This document shows, piece by piece, positions 34,696 through 46,607 of a stretch of 64,000 nt of DNA. The DNA lies in assembly GCA_030268105.1 (NCBI GenBank), contig BSDZ01000003.1, positions 3,100,001 through 3,164,000 on the forward strand, written 5' to 3'. How positions within the stretch are numbered: the stretch's first letter is position 1; each line of letters begins with the position of its first letter. The translations under genes and the position numbers were made by a program. A model generated the notes under the pieces. It did not search any database. It was given only the letters and a program-made list of their open reading frames with translations, and was not told the DNA's origin. This DNA is from Volvox africanus. Its lineage: Eukaryota; Chlorophyta; Chlorophyceae; Chlamydomonadales; Volvocaceae.

Positions 34696-37600
34696 ATGCA
34701 GGGAGTTTTGATGCCGAGCAGCAGGCTGGGGCCATGCTTACCTACGCATCGTGCTCGCTCGAGCGTTAACCTTCCATATGCCTTTAAGTCGGGACGGCAC
34801 GTTGCAGGCTGGTGTTCTCCACTCGCTCGCCCAGGGCGGCTTGTGCACGCAGGTAGATATGCCTATTCAGATTTCCCCACATTGATCTTTATCTTTTAAA
34901 ACAAATTGCATTAACCGGCCTGATCTGTGTTGCAGCGGGCGCCCCAGAGGTCCAGGCCCCTATCGTCGCTGCTGATTGCCCTGCCGCCTCCACCGTGCCG
35001 CAAGAACTGCTCTCCCTGGCAGAAGGACTGGAGACACCCATCCAGCTTATCTATCTTCTTACGTTGCTCGGCTTTCTGGCCGTGGGTGCCTACCTGGTGG
35101 TCCGCCAAGTCCTTATCCGGCGAGAGCTGGATGAGGGCGCGAAGGGCTTGGGCGAGCGGATCAGGACGGGAGAAGCGACATGCGAGGTTTGCGGCGGGAG
35201 AGGCGGGGGATGGCAACTGCTGACAAGGGGGAAGCGAAGGGGCTAGGTATTGTGCCACCACGCGTGAGCGGCCACGCAAAGCCACGAGGTAGAATCTACA
35301 GAAGAGTTCTGGCACATTTATGAACATTCCGTCATCTTCCGGTACAAGCCACCCGCCGAGCCGCTCCTTTAACAAATGATAGAAGTCAACAAATGCCGAA
35401 GCAGCTGCGCTGAGTCGTGTGGAGGCCCCTTCCGTTCCATCCCTTCCACTATGCCGCAGGACTATTATGAGCTTGGTGTAATCCTCACCCGCAAGAAGCT
35501 GTACACCCAAGCCACAAAGAACCTCGAGAAGGCCAAGAAGGTGTGGGATGGGGAGGAGTCTGAGCTGGCGCAGGTGCACAATGCGCTGGGTTTCTGCTAC
35601 TTCAACATGGAGAAGGTGGGTGTGGGGAGAGGGCTCTTCAGATAGAGATAGAGATGGATCGCGACCCCAAACAAATGGGAAAGGAACTAGACAAGAGAGC
35701 ATGGCGGCTATAGAAGGCGACAACGACAGGCAGAGGTCTCTCGATGGTGGGTAAGTTGGACCCTGGACGTCAGGGAAATAAGCGAAACGTGTCCGTCGCC
35801 CAGGCGCCTACCCGATGCAGAGACGGTAGGGCTTCGGACAGGGTTGGCTCGTCGAGGATGACACAGCGCCTGTGAGACTCAGCGGCATCCAGGCAGCAGA
35901 TTGCAGCCCGGGAATACCGGTGATACCGGTGATACCGGTGACAAATGCTTTTTTTGCATCGCAGTCCGCAGCTCCTTAGCAGGGTCAATATTCTGCGGTG
36001 TCAATATCTCAGTTGCAAGTCAGTGGTCATCACGCGGGTCAGCATTGCAGATTGGAACTGAGGCTCCCTAACGTTTTCACACCCGCAAAAAGCTGTTCCC
36101 CTTGGCGTTCGCATCTGCGGCGTAACCTCCTTCAGCCCCCGCATGCTGAGCTTCTTGACAGTGAGGGGGGCTGGGATGGCGGAAAGTTGGCATCAGACCA
36201 GTTCGGGCCATCAGGTGACCGACTCCACGGATTGATTTCCGGTTCCTCCCACAGTCGGAGCTGGCGATTCAGGAATACCAGAGAGCGGTGAAGCTGCAGC
36301 CGGGCTACGTGACAGCATGGTGGGGCGGGCATGGTGGCTGGGTGGGAATGATGGGAGTAATGACCGATCCGGTTGCGGGAGGTAACGCAGCAGCAGGAGC
36401 AACAGCACCAGGGCTGGACGGACGCTGGAAGGATAGAGGAAGGTCGAACGTGGATCGGGGGAGGTGGGAGGAGTAAGCGGGGAAGGGAGGGAAGAGATGC
36501 AAGTGAGGGAATCTGCAGTCGTAGTATTCGGTATCCTATGCCACTCAGCTGCGTTAGTGGATCTTACAGCTTTTGCGTGCATGCCGACGGTGTCAATAGC
36601 GTGTGCGTTTAAGGGTGGGAGAGGGGACCTTTGTCTGCAGCTGCCCAGACACTGTGGGGCTCAACATCTCCATGCGCCGAGCGCCAATGCGGCAGTAGGT
36701 GTGCAGGTGATTTTTTAAATGTAGCTCGGAGGATGTAATAACCCCTCGACCCGGCACGGAGTTTTCCTTTCACCATTGCTCCTACTGCCGGGCAGTTGTC
36801 CTATGTTACAACCTGACTTTTGTATGTGTGCACGTGTACGCGTGCATATGTACGTGTGTGTACTGTTGTCACCACCTGGCACTGTTACCAAGTGCAAGTG
36901 CTGATGGGGAACTCGCCTCCCACTGCAGGAACAACCTTGGCGACGCCCTCGAGAAGAAGGGCAAATGGAGGTGCGCTGATGGGCACGTGCATCCTGGGGA
37001 GGGGAGCCCTAATGCAGCCTGTGCGGCCTCCGGCGGGGAAGACTGTGACTGGGCCCTGGGCTTTTCATCCCCGTGGCGACCTGAGTGTATGTTTCTCACC
37101 TATATATTATAGTTGCTCGTTGTTTCTTTGAAGGGCGCCGGCAAAAGCGCCAACAGCCCCACCGAAACACCCGTTCACACGTCAGAAAGGTCGCATGCGC
37201 CTTACGGAGCGTGTGGCCAGGTTCGAGCTGCTCTATTGCGGCCGCTGCATCCTGTTCTGCGCGCGCGCTATCCCTGGCAAGATCAAGCGCGACCGGCAGA
37301 TGCACAGAAAAGAGACATTTCCGCGCCGGTACCCGGGTCCCTCCGCTAGGGGCACACCGTATGGCTGTACTGCTTGGACACCGGCTCTCCATTTCCTATC
37401 TCACTTCCATATCCAGGGCTCGTTATGATACTGTCTTCGAACACAATAAGGACGATATTGGCCCTATGCGTTGCACGCGTACGTGTACAGGGCAACGCAT
37501 AGGGCCAATAGGGGGGTGTACGACGTGTACACGTACGTGTTTGCTGCTGATATGAGACCAGCAATGCAGCTCTCAGCCAGCACCCGCCCGATAACCCCGG

Positions 37601-37889
37601 GGACATAGCCGACTGCAAGATCTCACTGCTGTTGGTTTGGTATTGCACGTCAGTAAGACAATGAAACATATTCTGGCGCGATGATTAAAGATGCGTGCCG
37701 TGCTTGGGGCTTCCATGTCTTTCTCCTCTTCTACCCGTCAACTCCCGCCCGCCGTGTCCCTTTCCCCTCACTCCTCGCAGGGACGCACTCCAGGCCTACC
37801 AGGAGGCCCTCACATATGCTCCCGATAACCGAATCGCCCGCCAGCGTTCCGACTACTGCAAGGAGAAAGTTACCCGCTTGGCGTTGTGA
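34696..37889 (+). CDS. PYG7: PYG7/Ycf37-type TPR protein, photosystem I assembly (plastid)
   Basis: Exons: 34696-34852, 34936-35186, 35460-35615, 36255-36319, 36929-36970 and 37781-37889; phase closes to 259 aa. Exon 1 encodes a Ser/Arg-rich plastid transit peptide (MQGVLMPSSRLGPCL..). One membrane helix follows (about 90-108, LIYLLTLLGFLAVGAYLVV) and then the signature RQVLIRRELDEGAKGLGERI. Three TPR units follow: DYYELGVILTRKKLYTQA.., ELAIQEYQRAVKLQPGYVTA + WNNLGDALEKKGKW, and DALQAYQEALTYAPDNRIA. This order and wording match Arabidopsis PYG7 and cyanobacterial Ycf37, thylakoid-anchored proteins needed for photosystem I assembly. The exon 2 donor is GTTTGC, weak but the only in-phase choice I see. 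Introns 3, 4 and 5 contain small repeats and a hairpin described separately. Confidence 0.93.
35914..35940. repeat. Three-copy 9-bp tandem repeat in PYG7 intron 3
   Basis: ATACCGGTG is repeated three times without mismatch. Each unit contains ACCGGT, a 6-bp palindrome. Confidence 0.9.
37456..37510. repeat. Perfect 19-bp inverted repeat (hairpin) in PYG7 last intron
   Basis: Arms 37456-37474 and 37492-37510 are exact reverse complements (left arm TATTGGCCCTATGCGTTGC) separated by 17 nt. The loop and the 3' flank are rich in GTACACGTACGTG-type alternating sequence, which could extend an imperfect fold. In RNA this would be a strong stem, either a small MITE-like element or a precursor-like hairpin within the intron. 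Confidence 0.9.
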
Positions 37890-39073
37890 GCCAGGCGGGC
37901 AGGATGGCGGAACTGGGTCTGCAGTGGCCTCGTGGCTCCCGGACCCACACCAGGTGGGATGATGGCGACCTTGCGCTCCAGGAATTGCCCTGCAGAGGCT
38001 TCACCGAAGTACGAGCAGAGGAGTGCTATTTGGGCAGCTCTTTCGACCTGTGACCTCGCGCAAGTTCGGGGGCTTGCGTTTCACGGCATTGAAGGCGGCG
38101 ATACGTATAGCTTACAGAAGCGTTGGTGCTGGAAAAAAGGATAAAATGGGCGCACGCATAAGTGCCGACTGTTGCCGCCACATTATTGTCGAGGGTGATG
38201 CAGGTGCCCTGTTTGCGGGGTTTGAGGTTCTCCGCAGACTTGAACGCAGCCGGCCAGCATGGGAAAGACGTTAGCTGTCCCGCACGGGCAATTTAAAGGA
38301 CAACGTGACGTTATCATCGTAGATGTCGTCACGCTGGGGGTCTCGGAAGACATGCATGATATGTACATGGCCACCACCCTCCGCGATGCCTGCATGGCGG
38401 TGTTGACCCGGGGCCAACGAGGAATGTGTGTGGGCAACTCGGGAGCGCAAGGAATGGGAGTTGACAAACACAAAACCTGCAGCAGTGCCCTTGCGTTATT
38501 GCCTGTGGTCATTTTCGATTGGTACACGCACGAGCGATGCCGCGGCCTGTTTAATTAAGAGCAGTGTGCTGAGGGAGTACTGGTAGAATGTCCCCTGAGG
38601 CATGTGCGACAGAGCGATACTGCAGAGGAGGATCCGTGTTATCAACTGGCAGCGCTGTGCATAGACGTGAAATGCAACATTTTTGGGGGAGTATTAGGTC
38701 TTCCGTATTTATGTTTCGGGCCTAATACATAGTCCCCCAATCCGTGGCGAGTGATGAGATTCCCCGGAGATGTCCATCGGAGCACGACAGCAGGGAAATG
38801 TCAGCGGAGTTGTGGCTTGATTAATATGCGTGGAGCGGAATCTGACATGTCGCCAATCAGCTAGGGACTGATTGGCGAGGCGTGACTGACTGACTAAGCG
38901 TCCCATTCATTGCCCGTAGATGCAACGGGCGAGGAGTACTTTGTGCCACCAGACTGGTAATAGGAACCCGCAGGCCCTGGAATCTTCACCAACCGCATTG
39001 ATTGACCAGATACCACCATCTTGGGCATATCCTTTTCCTCGGATAATGGGCGGGTACAGACAGAGACGCAGCA
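37890..39073. other. Convergent spacer between PYG7 and HUS1
   Basis: Both 3' UTRs lie here. The minus-strand open frame 39143-38907 may be the true continuation of the last HUS1 exon (see HUS1). No other candidate gene is visible. Confidence 0.4.
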
Positions 39074-41960
39074 CTACCGTGTGGTGACATGCGGCGTCAT
39101 GTGATGCAAAGCTGCATAACAAAGTCAGTCCAACATTATACATTCAAGCACCCGGCGCGTCGGCTACACTGAACCAAAGGCGCAGTGGCTCACCGCAAAG
39201 CACCTGAGCTGGTTCCGTCAATATAGTCGCGTGCAGCACTCGGGACAGGTGCTTCAGTTGAATGTACTGCAGGGTTCCGGATGGGATGGAGGGATAATAC
39301 AGGCAGCGTAGTCAGGCGCAGTCGTTTATCCGCTGCACCTGAGGAACTTCTCCGGTATCAGAATATCCGCGTAAGGAAGCTTCTTCAGGGCACAATAGCT
39401 GTCGCGCACATGGAGCCACAATTACCCTTCCGCAGAAAGCACCCGGACAAGGCCGTACACATAGACGTACACCTTATCTTGGCTGGACTTCGTAGCACTT
39501 AATTCTTCAATTCTCCCCTTCACCATTGCATCGTTTTGGATTCCTGTTTTTCGCAGGTCAGTTGCACAAGCATATTGACCATACCGGGTTTTGATGCTTC
39601 ACGCCGACGGGTTCACTTCACGTAGGTAAACCCCCCAATACGCCGTCCAGTCCATCACGGGGCACCTTCTTCTTCCCTTACCACGCTAGCGGCGTTTCCA
39701 TTGTCAAGCGCTTCCTGCAGCTGATCGCTGACCGACTTGGACCTGTGAATAGCCGCAGGAGATGGCAGAGGGGGAGTTGAATGGGAGCACGGGGGTTGGA
39801 TTGGTGCATCGCGGAATTAGCTTGAGGGTAGTAATACACCCGCAGGACATGGGTCGCACGAGAGGTGGCATAGGGAGTTCCAGCCAGAAGTCTGGCGCAT
39901 GTCCCGATCCAGTTCCCAACCTGTCCCCTCCAGCAGGATCGTAAGCCGTGTGTGGATACACCGGCAGATCCCGCAGTTGGGCTCCCAGAGCCACGCTGGG
40001 AGTCTGAACTAGGACGTGTGCCTCACCGCCCTGTGGGTTGGGGTGTATGGTGTATGGGCGCAGGGATGCATATGTCCAATGCGATAACAAGGAACCATGG
40101 ATGCAAAAGGCAATAATTGACGATGCAAGCAAGCTCAAGGAGACCAATGATCGAAACGCAACGTGAAGGTGAGATGCACGGGCAGCAGGATCGGGGTCGC
40201 GGTGGCACCATTATGGGATGGCAATCTATTGCCCAGTTTCTTCATGTCGGTACATTGCTACATGATGAGCATGCCCCTCTGTGGAGCTATAGAACAGGAA
40301 GCAACACCGACACCCCTAGTGAGACGCATGTGGCGAAATCGCGGGCGAAGTCACCCAACCTCGTCATTCATCCTTCCAGCCCTTAAACTCGCGCACCCAG
40401 GCCCCACCCAGGCCCCACCTAACATTCACGGCACATGCATCAAACGTTATCCACCCAAAACCGATACTGTTTCCGCCATTTCCCCTCATTCGCCCTTTTC
40501 CCATATTGTATCTGTACTTTCAATCCCCTGCCATTGTCAATAATGCCCAGTCCCCAGCCACTTGAGTCCCAGCTACACCTCCCCACCTACCCTGCTGACC
40601 GCCAGCATCGCTGTGTCATCCACTGTCTTGAGCCGGTCCACGATGGCCTGAGCAGGCCCCAGCGCCGGCACTACGTCCACGTAAGCGGGGCAGAAGGCGC
40701 CTACGTCCTTGGCGGCTACCAGGGATTGCACTTCCAAGGCCGTGTATGGCTTGCTGATAGGTACGTCCTGCACAACGGTCGTACTGGCGCCCTGCACGGA
40801 GTGAGAACATTTAAGCGTCAGCAGCACATCTACATCACCGATTCACGGGGCAATGGGAGCGCATAATGGTGGTACATCGTGCGACAACTTCTGGTATGGA
40901 CGGCCGCTTAACGCCCACCGCAATGTCAGTGTACATTGTAAAACCAGAGGACGGGCAAATGTTGGGGTGAGCGACTGGGCGTCTGTGCACGTGCGCATGT
41001 GCATGTTTATCTTCTACTTGAGGAGGTTAACATCGTTGTAACATGTCTATGAGAATAGGGAAGAAACTGAACACCCTGCCTGCAATCGTGAGGTCCCACG
41101 CATACACCATTCTCGGATTCGCCGGCCACCTAACTGCGCCCAACGACTGCTAACATGTCGCTTGGCCCACGATGCCCGCGCAGGACACCAGCAAACGCAG
41201 TCAGCTACATCCCACATTCAATGACAACGAAGCGTGGTGTTACGTCAGTGCTCCGTTACCACAAATACTTGCGAGGTCAAAGATCAGCAGTGGTGCCACA
41301 TGCTACGGGTACTTGCCACTGCCGTGAAGGACAGGAAGGGCTTGCTCTGTGCCTCGCCGGCAGGGCCAGGAATCTGTCGTGTGGTAAGCTTCACCTCCAC
41401 CATTTCAGAGTTTGTGGCAGCAGCGCCCTTGAGGACTCGAAGCAGCAGTCCCACCTCTACTTGGAACGCGATCAAGTTAAAGTGTTTGCTTTGGCAGCGA
41501 TACGATTCGACCTCGAAAAGGGTCTCCTGGAGCGTGTGTGGGGGGGGGCGTATAGATTACGTTCGTGGATAGGTTTTTTGGCTACCGTCGCCCAGACAGC
41601 GACATCCATATCATGAGTATCATGACCAATGCATCAAGCCGCGCAGGTTGCCGGAGGACGTAGACATGGAGCAATAGGGCTTCAAGAGACATGGAATATG
41701 CTCACCGCGGCAAATCGTGCCGTGACGTGCACGCCGTCCGTGTTCAGGCTCGTCTGTATGAAGTTGATATCATCGGTTCCAAGAAGGACTTGACAAGTCT
41801 TTCCAAACTTTTCTATTGTTGGCAGGAAATCTGCAGAACGATCACAATGGTACCACGTAGGTAGGGTACATAACGCACCGGAAGATGCGCAAAAAAGCGG
41901 TGCCTTACTTTTCCATAGTATCCGAGCACCGTGTTCCGTTAGCTTTCCTTTCAATTTCAT
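39074..41960 (-). CDS. HUS1: HUS1 checkpoint clamp subunit (9-1-1 complex)
   Basis: Exons: complement of 39074-39111, 39194-39266, 39682-39742, 39921-40030, 40591-40791, 41317-41526, 41706-41830 and 41909-41960; phase closes to 289 aa. Matches to HUS1 run throughout: MKLKGKLTEHGARIL, NFLPTIEKFGKTCQVLLG, HFNLIAFQVEVGLLLRVLKG, KPFLSFTA, TTVVQDVPISKPYT, HVLVQTPSVALGAQLRDLPV and VYIQLKHLSRVLHA. HUS1 forms the PCNA-like 9-1-1 clamp with RAD9 and RAD1 in the nucleus and signals DNA damage. Length agrees with the family (about 280 aa). Odd point: as spliced, the end is LCALHHMTPHVTTR, unlike HUS1, whereas the next frame of the same exon reads FASHDAACHHTVVLRLCLYP, which fits the final strand better. 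Intron 3 probably uses a GC donor (GCAAGT at 41316). Confidence 0.9.
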
Positions 41961-43227
41961 TATCTTAGCACTTTCAGTATGCGCGTGGCCGATTAAGTTT
42001 AGTTTGTTCCTGAACTTTCAGCCACGCTATGTGAATAGTACAACTTGGCAACAAAGCCAAAGAAACATCGGCTAGTAACGCTTAAAGAGAAATCAGCCCA
42101 TATAAACAAATACGACAGGGTGAAGTAGGCTGTTCAGTTGTAGCTGGGTGCTGTGTAGCAGGCGCATGCAGTTACAGCGGTAAATGACCACCTTGCTTAT
42201 TATAGGCGATGGTAGACACATCCGATGTGATGGATCAAATGTTGCACCTCAGATACGCGCCTGACACCCAGCTTAAAATTACACCGCAGCGACACCACTT
42301 AGAATACGTGGGCCATAGTTTCCAGTTTGCATTATTTTTATAACTTGCTCTGTATATTGTTCACCGTGCCACCGTCAACGCAATGTGTAACTGTGCGTCG
42401 TAAATGTACGATGACATTATGGAAAGGTTGCCATAGTTGGAGCACGCTGCATGTGAGGACAAGTGATTCATGAGGGTATATTCTCGGGCCTGCTGTAAAT
42501 ACTGCTCTTGCAGCTCACCTGCTAAAAGAATAGTTAGGGATTGCAGCAACCCCAGCTTGTGCCCTGCGATCTCATATCCTGCAGCATGACGAATAGACCG
42601 CGGTGAAATATCCGTCCAAAATAACTTATCATTCTCATTTAGCATGAATTATAAGAAGTTCTTGGGCACTTTGGCAGCCACCTACCGTACAGAGCAGTAG
42701 CCATTCGTCGCAGAAGGCGAGTCCACGTACGGAAAGATAATGTTGTGAAAGCTGACGTGTGTGTGCATTAAATGCTCGCGTTGTTGGGATCGAGAGCTTT
42801 GTGGTGCAATCCCCGTACAATATCGAATGGGTCTCGGGCAAATGTGCTGCTAGGAAATAGGTCTTTTAACGCCATCCGTTACTTTGTCTTGTCAAATCCT
42901 TTCCAAATTGTATCTATATATTTCACAAAAAAAGTTATTGTAGCAACCCAGCCTGCAGCCTATAATTCGGCAAAGCCTTCGTAACTCCTTTGCTGCCTGC
43001 AGGATCGCAGTTGAGCTTTGCAGGTATCAATGAGAAGTTTTAAATAGCATGGCTTTTGTCTGCAAAGTTGATTTCATGTTGGTGGTGATGATCGACGGTC
43101 GTGGTAGATGCACGGCCACAAGGATTATTTATGCTTTGTCATACCGCGTTTCTTAGGCCTCAGATTCATTCAGATCCTCCGAAATCGTGTCTGCATTTAG
43201 TCTTTCCCCGCCTACCTGCAGACACGA
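41961..43227. other. Divergent spacer between HUS1 and VHP gene
   Basis: AT-richer than its neighbours. Two minus-strand open frames (42645-42361, 42841-42635) have no recognisable content. It must hold both promoters. Confidence 0.4.
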
Positions 43228-45929
43228 ATGACTCAGCAGGAAGCGAAGGCGGCCACAGGGGATGATGGGATTGCAAAGAGAGACACCACCGAGCTAGGAT
43301 ATGAGAATGGGTCCGGGATAGCGGTTCGCGTGAAGACGGAAGGCGACCCTGGTAAAGTGAATGTCGTCAACACTAACCCGACGGACGTAGCTGATTTGGG
43401 CGATGCTAGAGCTCTTACAGCCGGGCACCAAGCACCCGCAAAGCCAGCTAAAGCTGACATAAAGGAGCACGAGCCAGTTACTGTAGAAACCGCGTCATCA
43501 CGAGATGTTGTGGCTGCGCTGGAACCAGCTGACACCAACGTGATTGTGACAAGCGAAGAGGCGGCGAAAGGGCAGCACACGTCAACGCCTGAAAAAGCTG
43601 TTGGGTCCGATGAAGGGAAATTGGAGATAAGTGACGTCGGAGACAAGAAAGGGAGTGACGATAACGTGTTGGCCGAGTCAGCAACTTCGGGCAACCCATC
43701 GGACACGGATGCAGGAACCTCAGCTGCTGACCCAGATTGCCAGAATGGCACGGCCAACGAATCTGTAGCTCCAGAGGACGTCAAACAGCCCCAGAAGGAC
43801 ATTAGCCTTGTCAATAGCGAGAGTACCAAGGAGCCACAGGTGGTGGGCGAGTCCAGGATGGAACGCAAGCAGGACAGTCTGTCCAAAGAGGAGCATCCCG
43901 TTCTGCTGAACCAGACCAGTCAGCTGGACGCCGCAAATGGCCAGGACTTCGTGGACGAGTTGAGGGTGCCAGAGGAAATGAAGGCGACGATGATGCAGGA
44001 GCAGAAAGCTGAGGAGACGGAAGTAACGTATGCGATGAAGGCCAACGAGGAATCGAAGGTGGCAGACGAGAATGATGCAGGATGCGGCCTGGACCCGTTG
44101 GAAGTGACTGTAGCAGAAGGAAGTACGACAGCTGCGAATGCAGCTTCGTCCGTCGGCTCTCCAAAGGGTGCACCGCTTATGACACCGCCCGGGACTGTAC
44201 AGGTGAGAGCGCTTTGTGTAGCGGTTTGCAGCTCTGCCCCCGCTGTGGCAGAGATGGTTCATCTGTACTCTTCAATTACTTAAAATGGGCGTTATGCATG
44301 GAGCGCAGCAGGATATTTGGCCTTCAGGGTGGAAACGTGCAAGTCGTACGGAGGTTTCAGAAACAGTCCGTTGACTTTTGCCTGCATTCGTGTAAGCGTG
44401 GACGATTATGCAAGGGCAGTTTAGGCGTCAGGGTATTCCTTAGTGATAGGGTGGTTCTTTTAGTATGTCTTGTGGTGAAGGGCGACGGTGCCAGCCAGGT
44501 TGACGCAGAGATAGAGACGAAGCCACCCACGACGATGGCAAGGGTGGCAAACCTCGCATGTTCTGTGTCTCTCTCCCTCTCTCTCATCTGTTAATACCCC
44601 GTTGCGTCTTGCTCCTGCACAGGCGCTTTCACGCCGCCTTAGCAGCAACTCGCTCATTACGCCGCCAATCAAGGCCACGTCCTCCGAGAAACAGCTCTCT
44701 AGCGGAGGGTCTGGCTCCGTTTCAGCCGCACCATCCGGTGGGCGTACCACCAAATCTCCGTCTGGTATCAAGAGCGGAGAGGCTTCACCGCTATCCACCC
44801 ACGACACTAAGAACACTATTAATGTATCGCAGGTATGCCGGAAATGACGATAGGGCCGGGGGATATATGTTTGAATGGTCTTACGTGCACCAGCAGTAAG
44901 GCGCCTCTGTTCGTGTCACTGATCTGATCAGGACAACGGCTCCTGACCTGGTTATCACAGTCCGACTTGCTGAGCGTACATGGACCATGGCCGTTCACGC
45001 AAATCATCAGTGGACGCGCAATAAGGCAGGGTGTGATTGCGCTCATTGCTCAGCATATAGTACATTCCAGGAATGTCTTAGGTCTTCAGCACGCAAATCC
45101 TGCTCGCACAACCTGCAGTGTGTCCGCCTAAAGTGCACCATCTGACATTTTCAATCCAGATGTTGGTTTCGCCTCTGTCTGCCGTGTGATTTCCAGTTGC
45201 TCAAGCTGGGCGCATTCAAGCTGCAACCGTTGAAGGATTTTGTCTCGTATGTGGAGCTGCAACGGCTGCGCGTCGAAGACGGTATGGATGGGGCCATTTT
45301 GACATCCCTGCTGAATGCGATAGACCTCTGCCATATGTTTATGGTGTTGTCAGACCTCGTCCCTGCTGTAAGGGCGAGCTACCCTATATACAGAACATGG
45401 GAAACTTTGGACTGCCATGCATGGATAAGAAGGGGTCATTGCATACCGCGCTAATATTACATGCCCCTTAAAAGCACAGCAATACCCACACAGTACACGC
45501 AAATGCGTGGATGAAGAAATAGCACGGCGGTGCCTACCACGGCGTTACAGCATTCAGCTAACAAACAACGATGAAGTGGTGGTATGAATGTAATGGCCCA
45601 GAACGTGCCGCTCTCTAGGATCGGGTGCCAGCATTGCTAGAGTAGCCAGTCCCTCCCGTACCTGTGCCAACGAGAGTTCGTGCTGTTTATCCGATCGCTC
45701 AATAGTCCGTGACAAGAGGATGATAAACTGCCTGTGGAATAAAAATATAAGCCTTCTCCACCCCCTAAAAAAACAAACACCGCCACTGGCAGGCATTGAT
45801 GCTACACGCAAGGAGGATTACTTGAACGACGAGGAGTTTTTGGAGATTTTCGGGATGGATCGCGACGCCTTCAAGAAGCAGCCGGCCTGGCGGCAAGCAC
45901 AGGCTAAGAAGAAGGCAAACCTCTTTTGA
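43228..45929 (+). CDS. Villin-headpiece (VHP) protein with long disordered N-terminus
   Basis: Exons 43228-44202, 44623-44832, 45197-45281 and 45793-45929; every junction is phase-consistent and gives 468 aa. The last two exons encode a complete headpiece: FVSYVELQRLRVEDGIDATR, then KEDYLNDEEFLEIFGMDRDA and a C-terminus WRQAQAKKKANLF, matching the F-actin-binding helix (KKxxGLF type). The first 395 residues are acidic, rich in Glu, Ser, Thr, Ala and Lys (for example ESTKEPQVVGESRMERKQ), with no gelsolin, LIM or kinase domain. The role I infer is actin binding through the headpiece, with a flexible arm. The Trp in PAWRQ replaces the usual PKWKQ context but the key Trp and the C-terminal Phe remain. 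It faces the PTP gene convergently. Confidence 0.85.
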
Positions 45930-46165
45930 GGCGTAGCAAACCTGCCATAGCTGGGCTAACCGATGCAACAGTATCGCAGGCGCATCACGACACTTGCAGG
46001 CATTGGATACTGTGCCGCCACCCATGGAAGCTCGCTGCAATATAGCGGCACGTATTTAGCAGGCTGTAGCAATTAGGAGCGCAACATAGTCGGACTTTGG
46101 CCCAACTTCAAAGGCCCATAATAAGAGCAACAACAACTGTGTACAGCCGGACTCCTATCCTGTTC

Positions 46166-46185
46166 CCTGTGGCAATTGCCACAGG
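46166..46185. repeat. Perfect 20-bp palindrome in convergent spacer
   Basis: CCTGTGGCAATTGCCACAGG is its own reverse complement. A second, outer pairing (ATCCTG upstream, CAGGAT at 46182) competes with it. It sits 237 bp after the VHP stop and 423 bp past the PTP stop, so it could lie in either 3' UTR. Confidence 0.9.
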
Positions 46186-46370
46186 ATTTCAACCTTGCCA
46201 TCGGGTCAGCAGCTAATAGACCATAGCACGATGATTGTAACCCTTGCTTGACTTATTGAGCACAACATTTGTTCAGGTTGTCCAGTCGCAACGTCATAAA
46301 CGACACATACATAGCACCGCCGATCTCAAAGGAACAGTCCCCAGTTGCCTACCTGCCCAACTTCAGGCAT

Positions 46371-46389
46371 GAAACCATGTCATGGTTTC
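46371..46389. repeat. Short inverted repeat, 9-bp arms
   Basis: GAAACCATG and CATGGTTTC are separated by one T. It could be chance, but it is the second palindromic element in the same 680-bp spacer. Confidence 0.7.
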
Positions 46390-46607
46390 CAGTGAACAAC
46401 TCCTGGCCCTAAGAACAAGGGTAAATGGTTAAGCACTCGGTGTTCGACCATGTTGAATTCATTACCACTCGAAAGTCCAACCCATCGCACGCCCCTTACC
46501 TAGTACATACAAAATCACTCCTCCAATGCGTCTGCTGCTGCGGGTTAACCCACCAATCACGCTTATTCGATGCCGCAAGCCTAGTGTGGCTGAGACGATC
46601 ATCACGC

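Larger units (their letters stand above)
45930..46607. other. Convergent spacer between VHP and PTP genes
   Basis: Contains a perfect 20-bp palindrome (46166-46185), a short hairpin (46371-46389), and a TGTAA at 46236-46240 that could end the VHP transcript. No exon seen. Confidence 0.45.

Noticed and set aside
34911..35723. 270-codon minus-strand open frame
   Set aside because: It is antisense to PYG7 exons 2 and 3, crosses their splice sites, and has no domain; a shadow of the plus-strand coding sequence.
43233..43886. 217-codon minus-strand frame
   Set aside because: Antisense of the VHP first exon; no motif.
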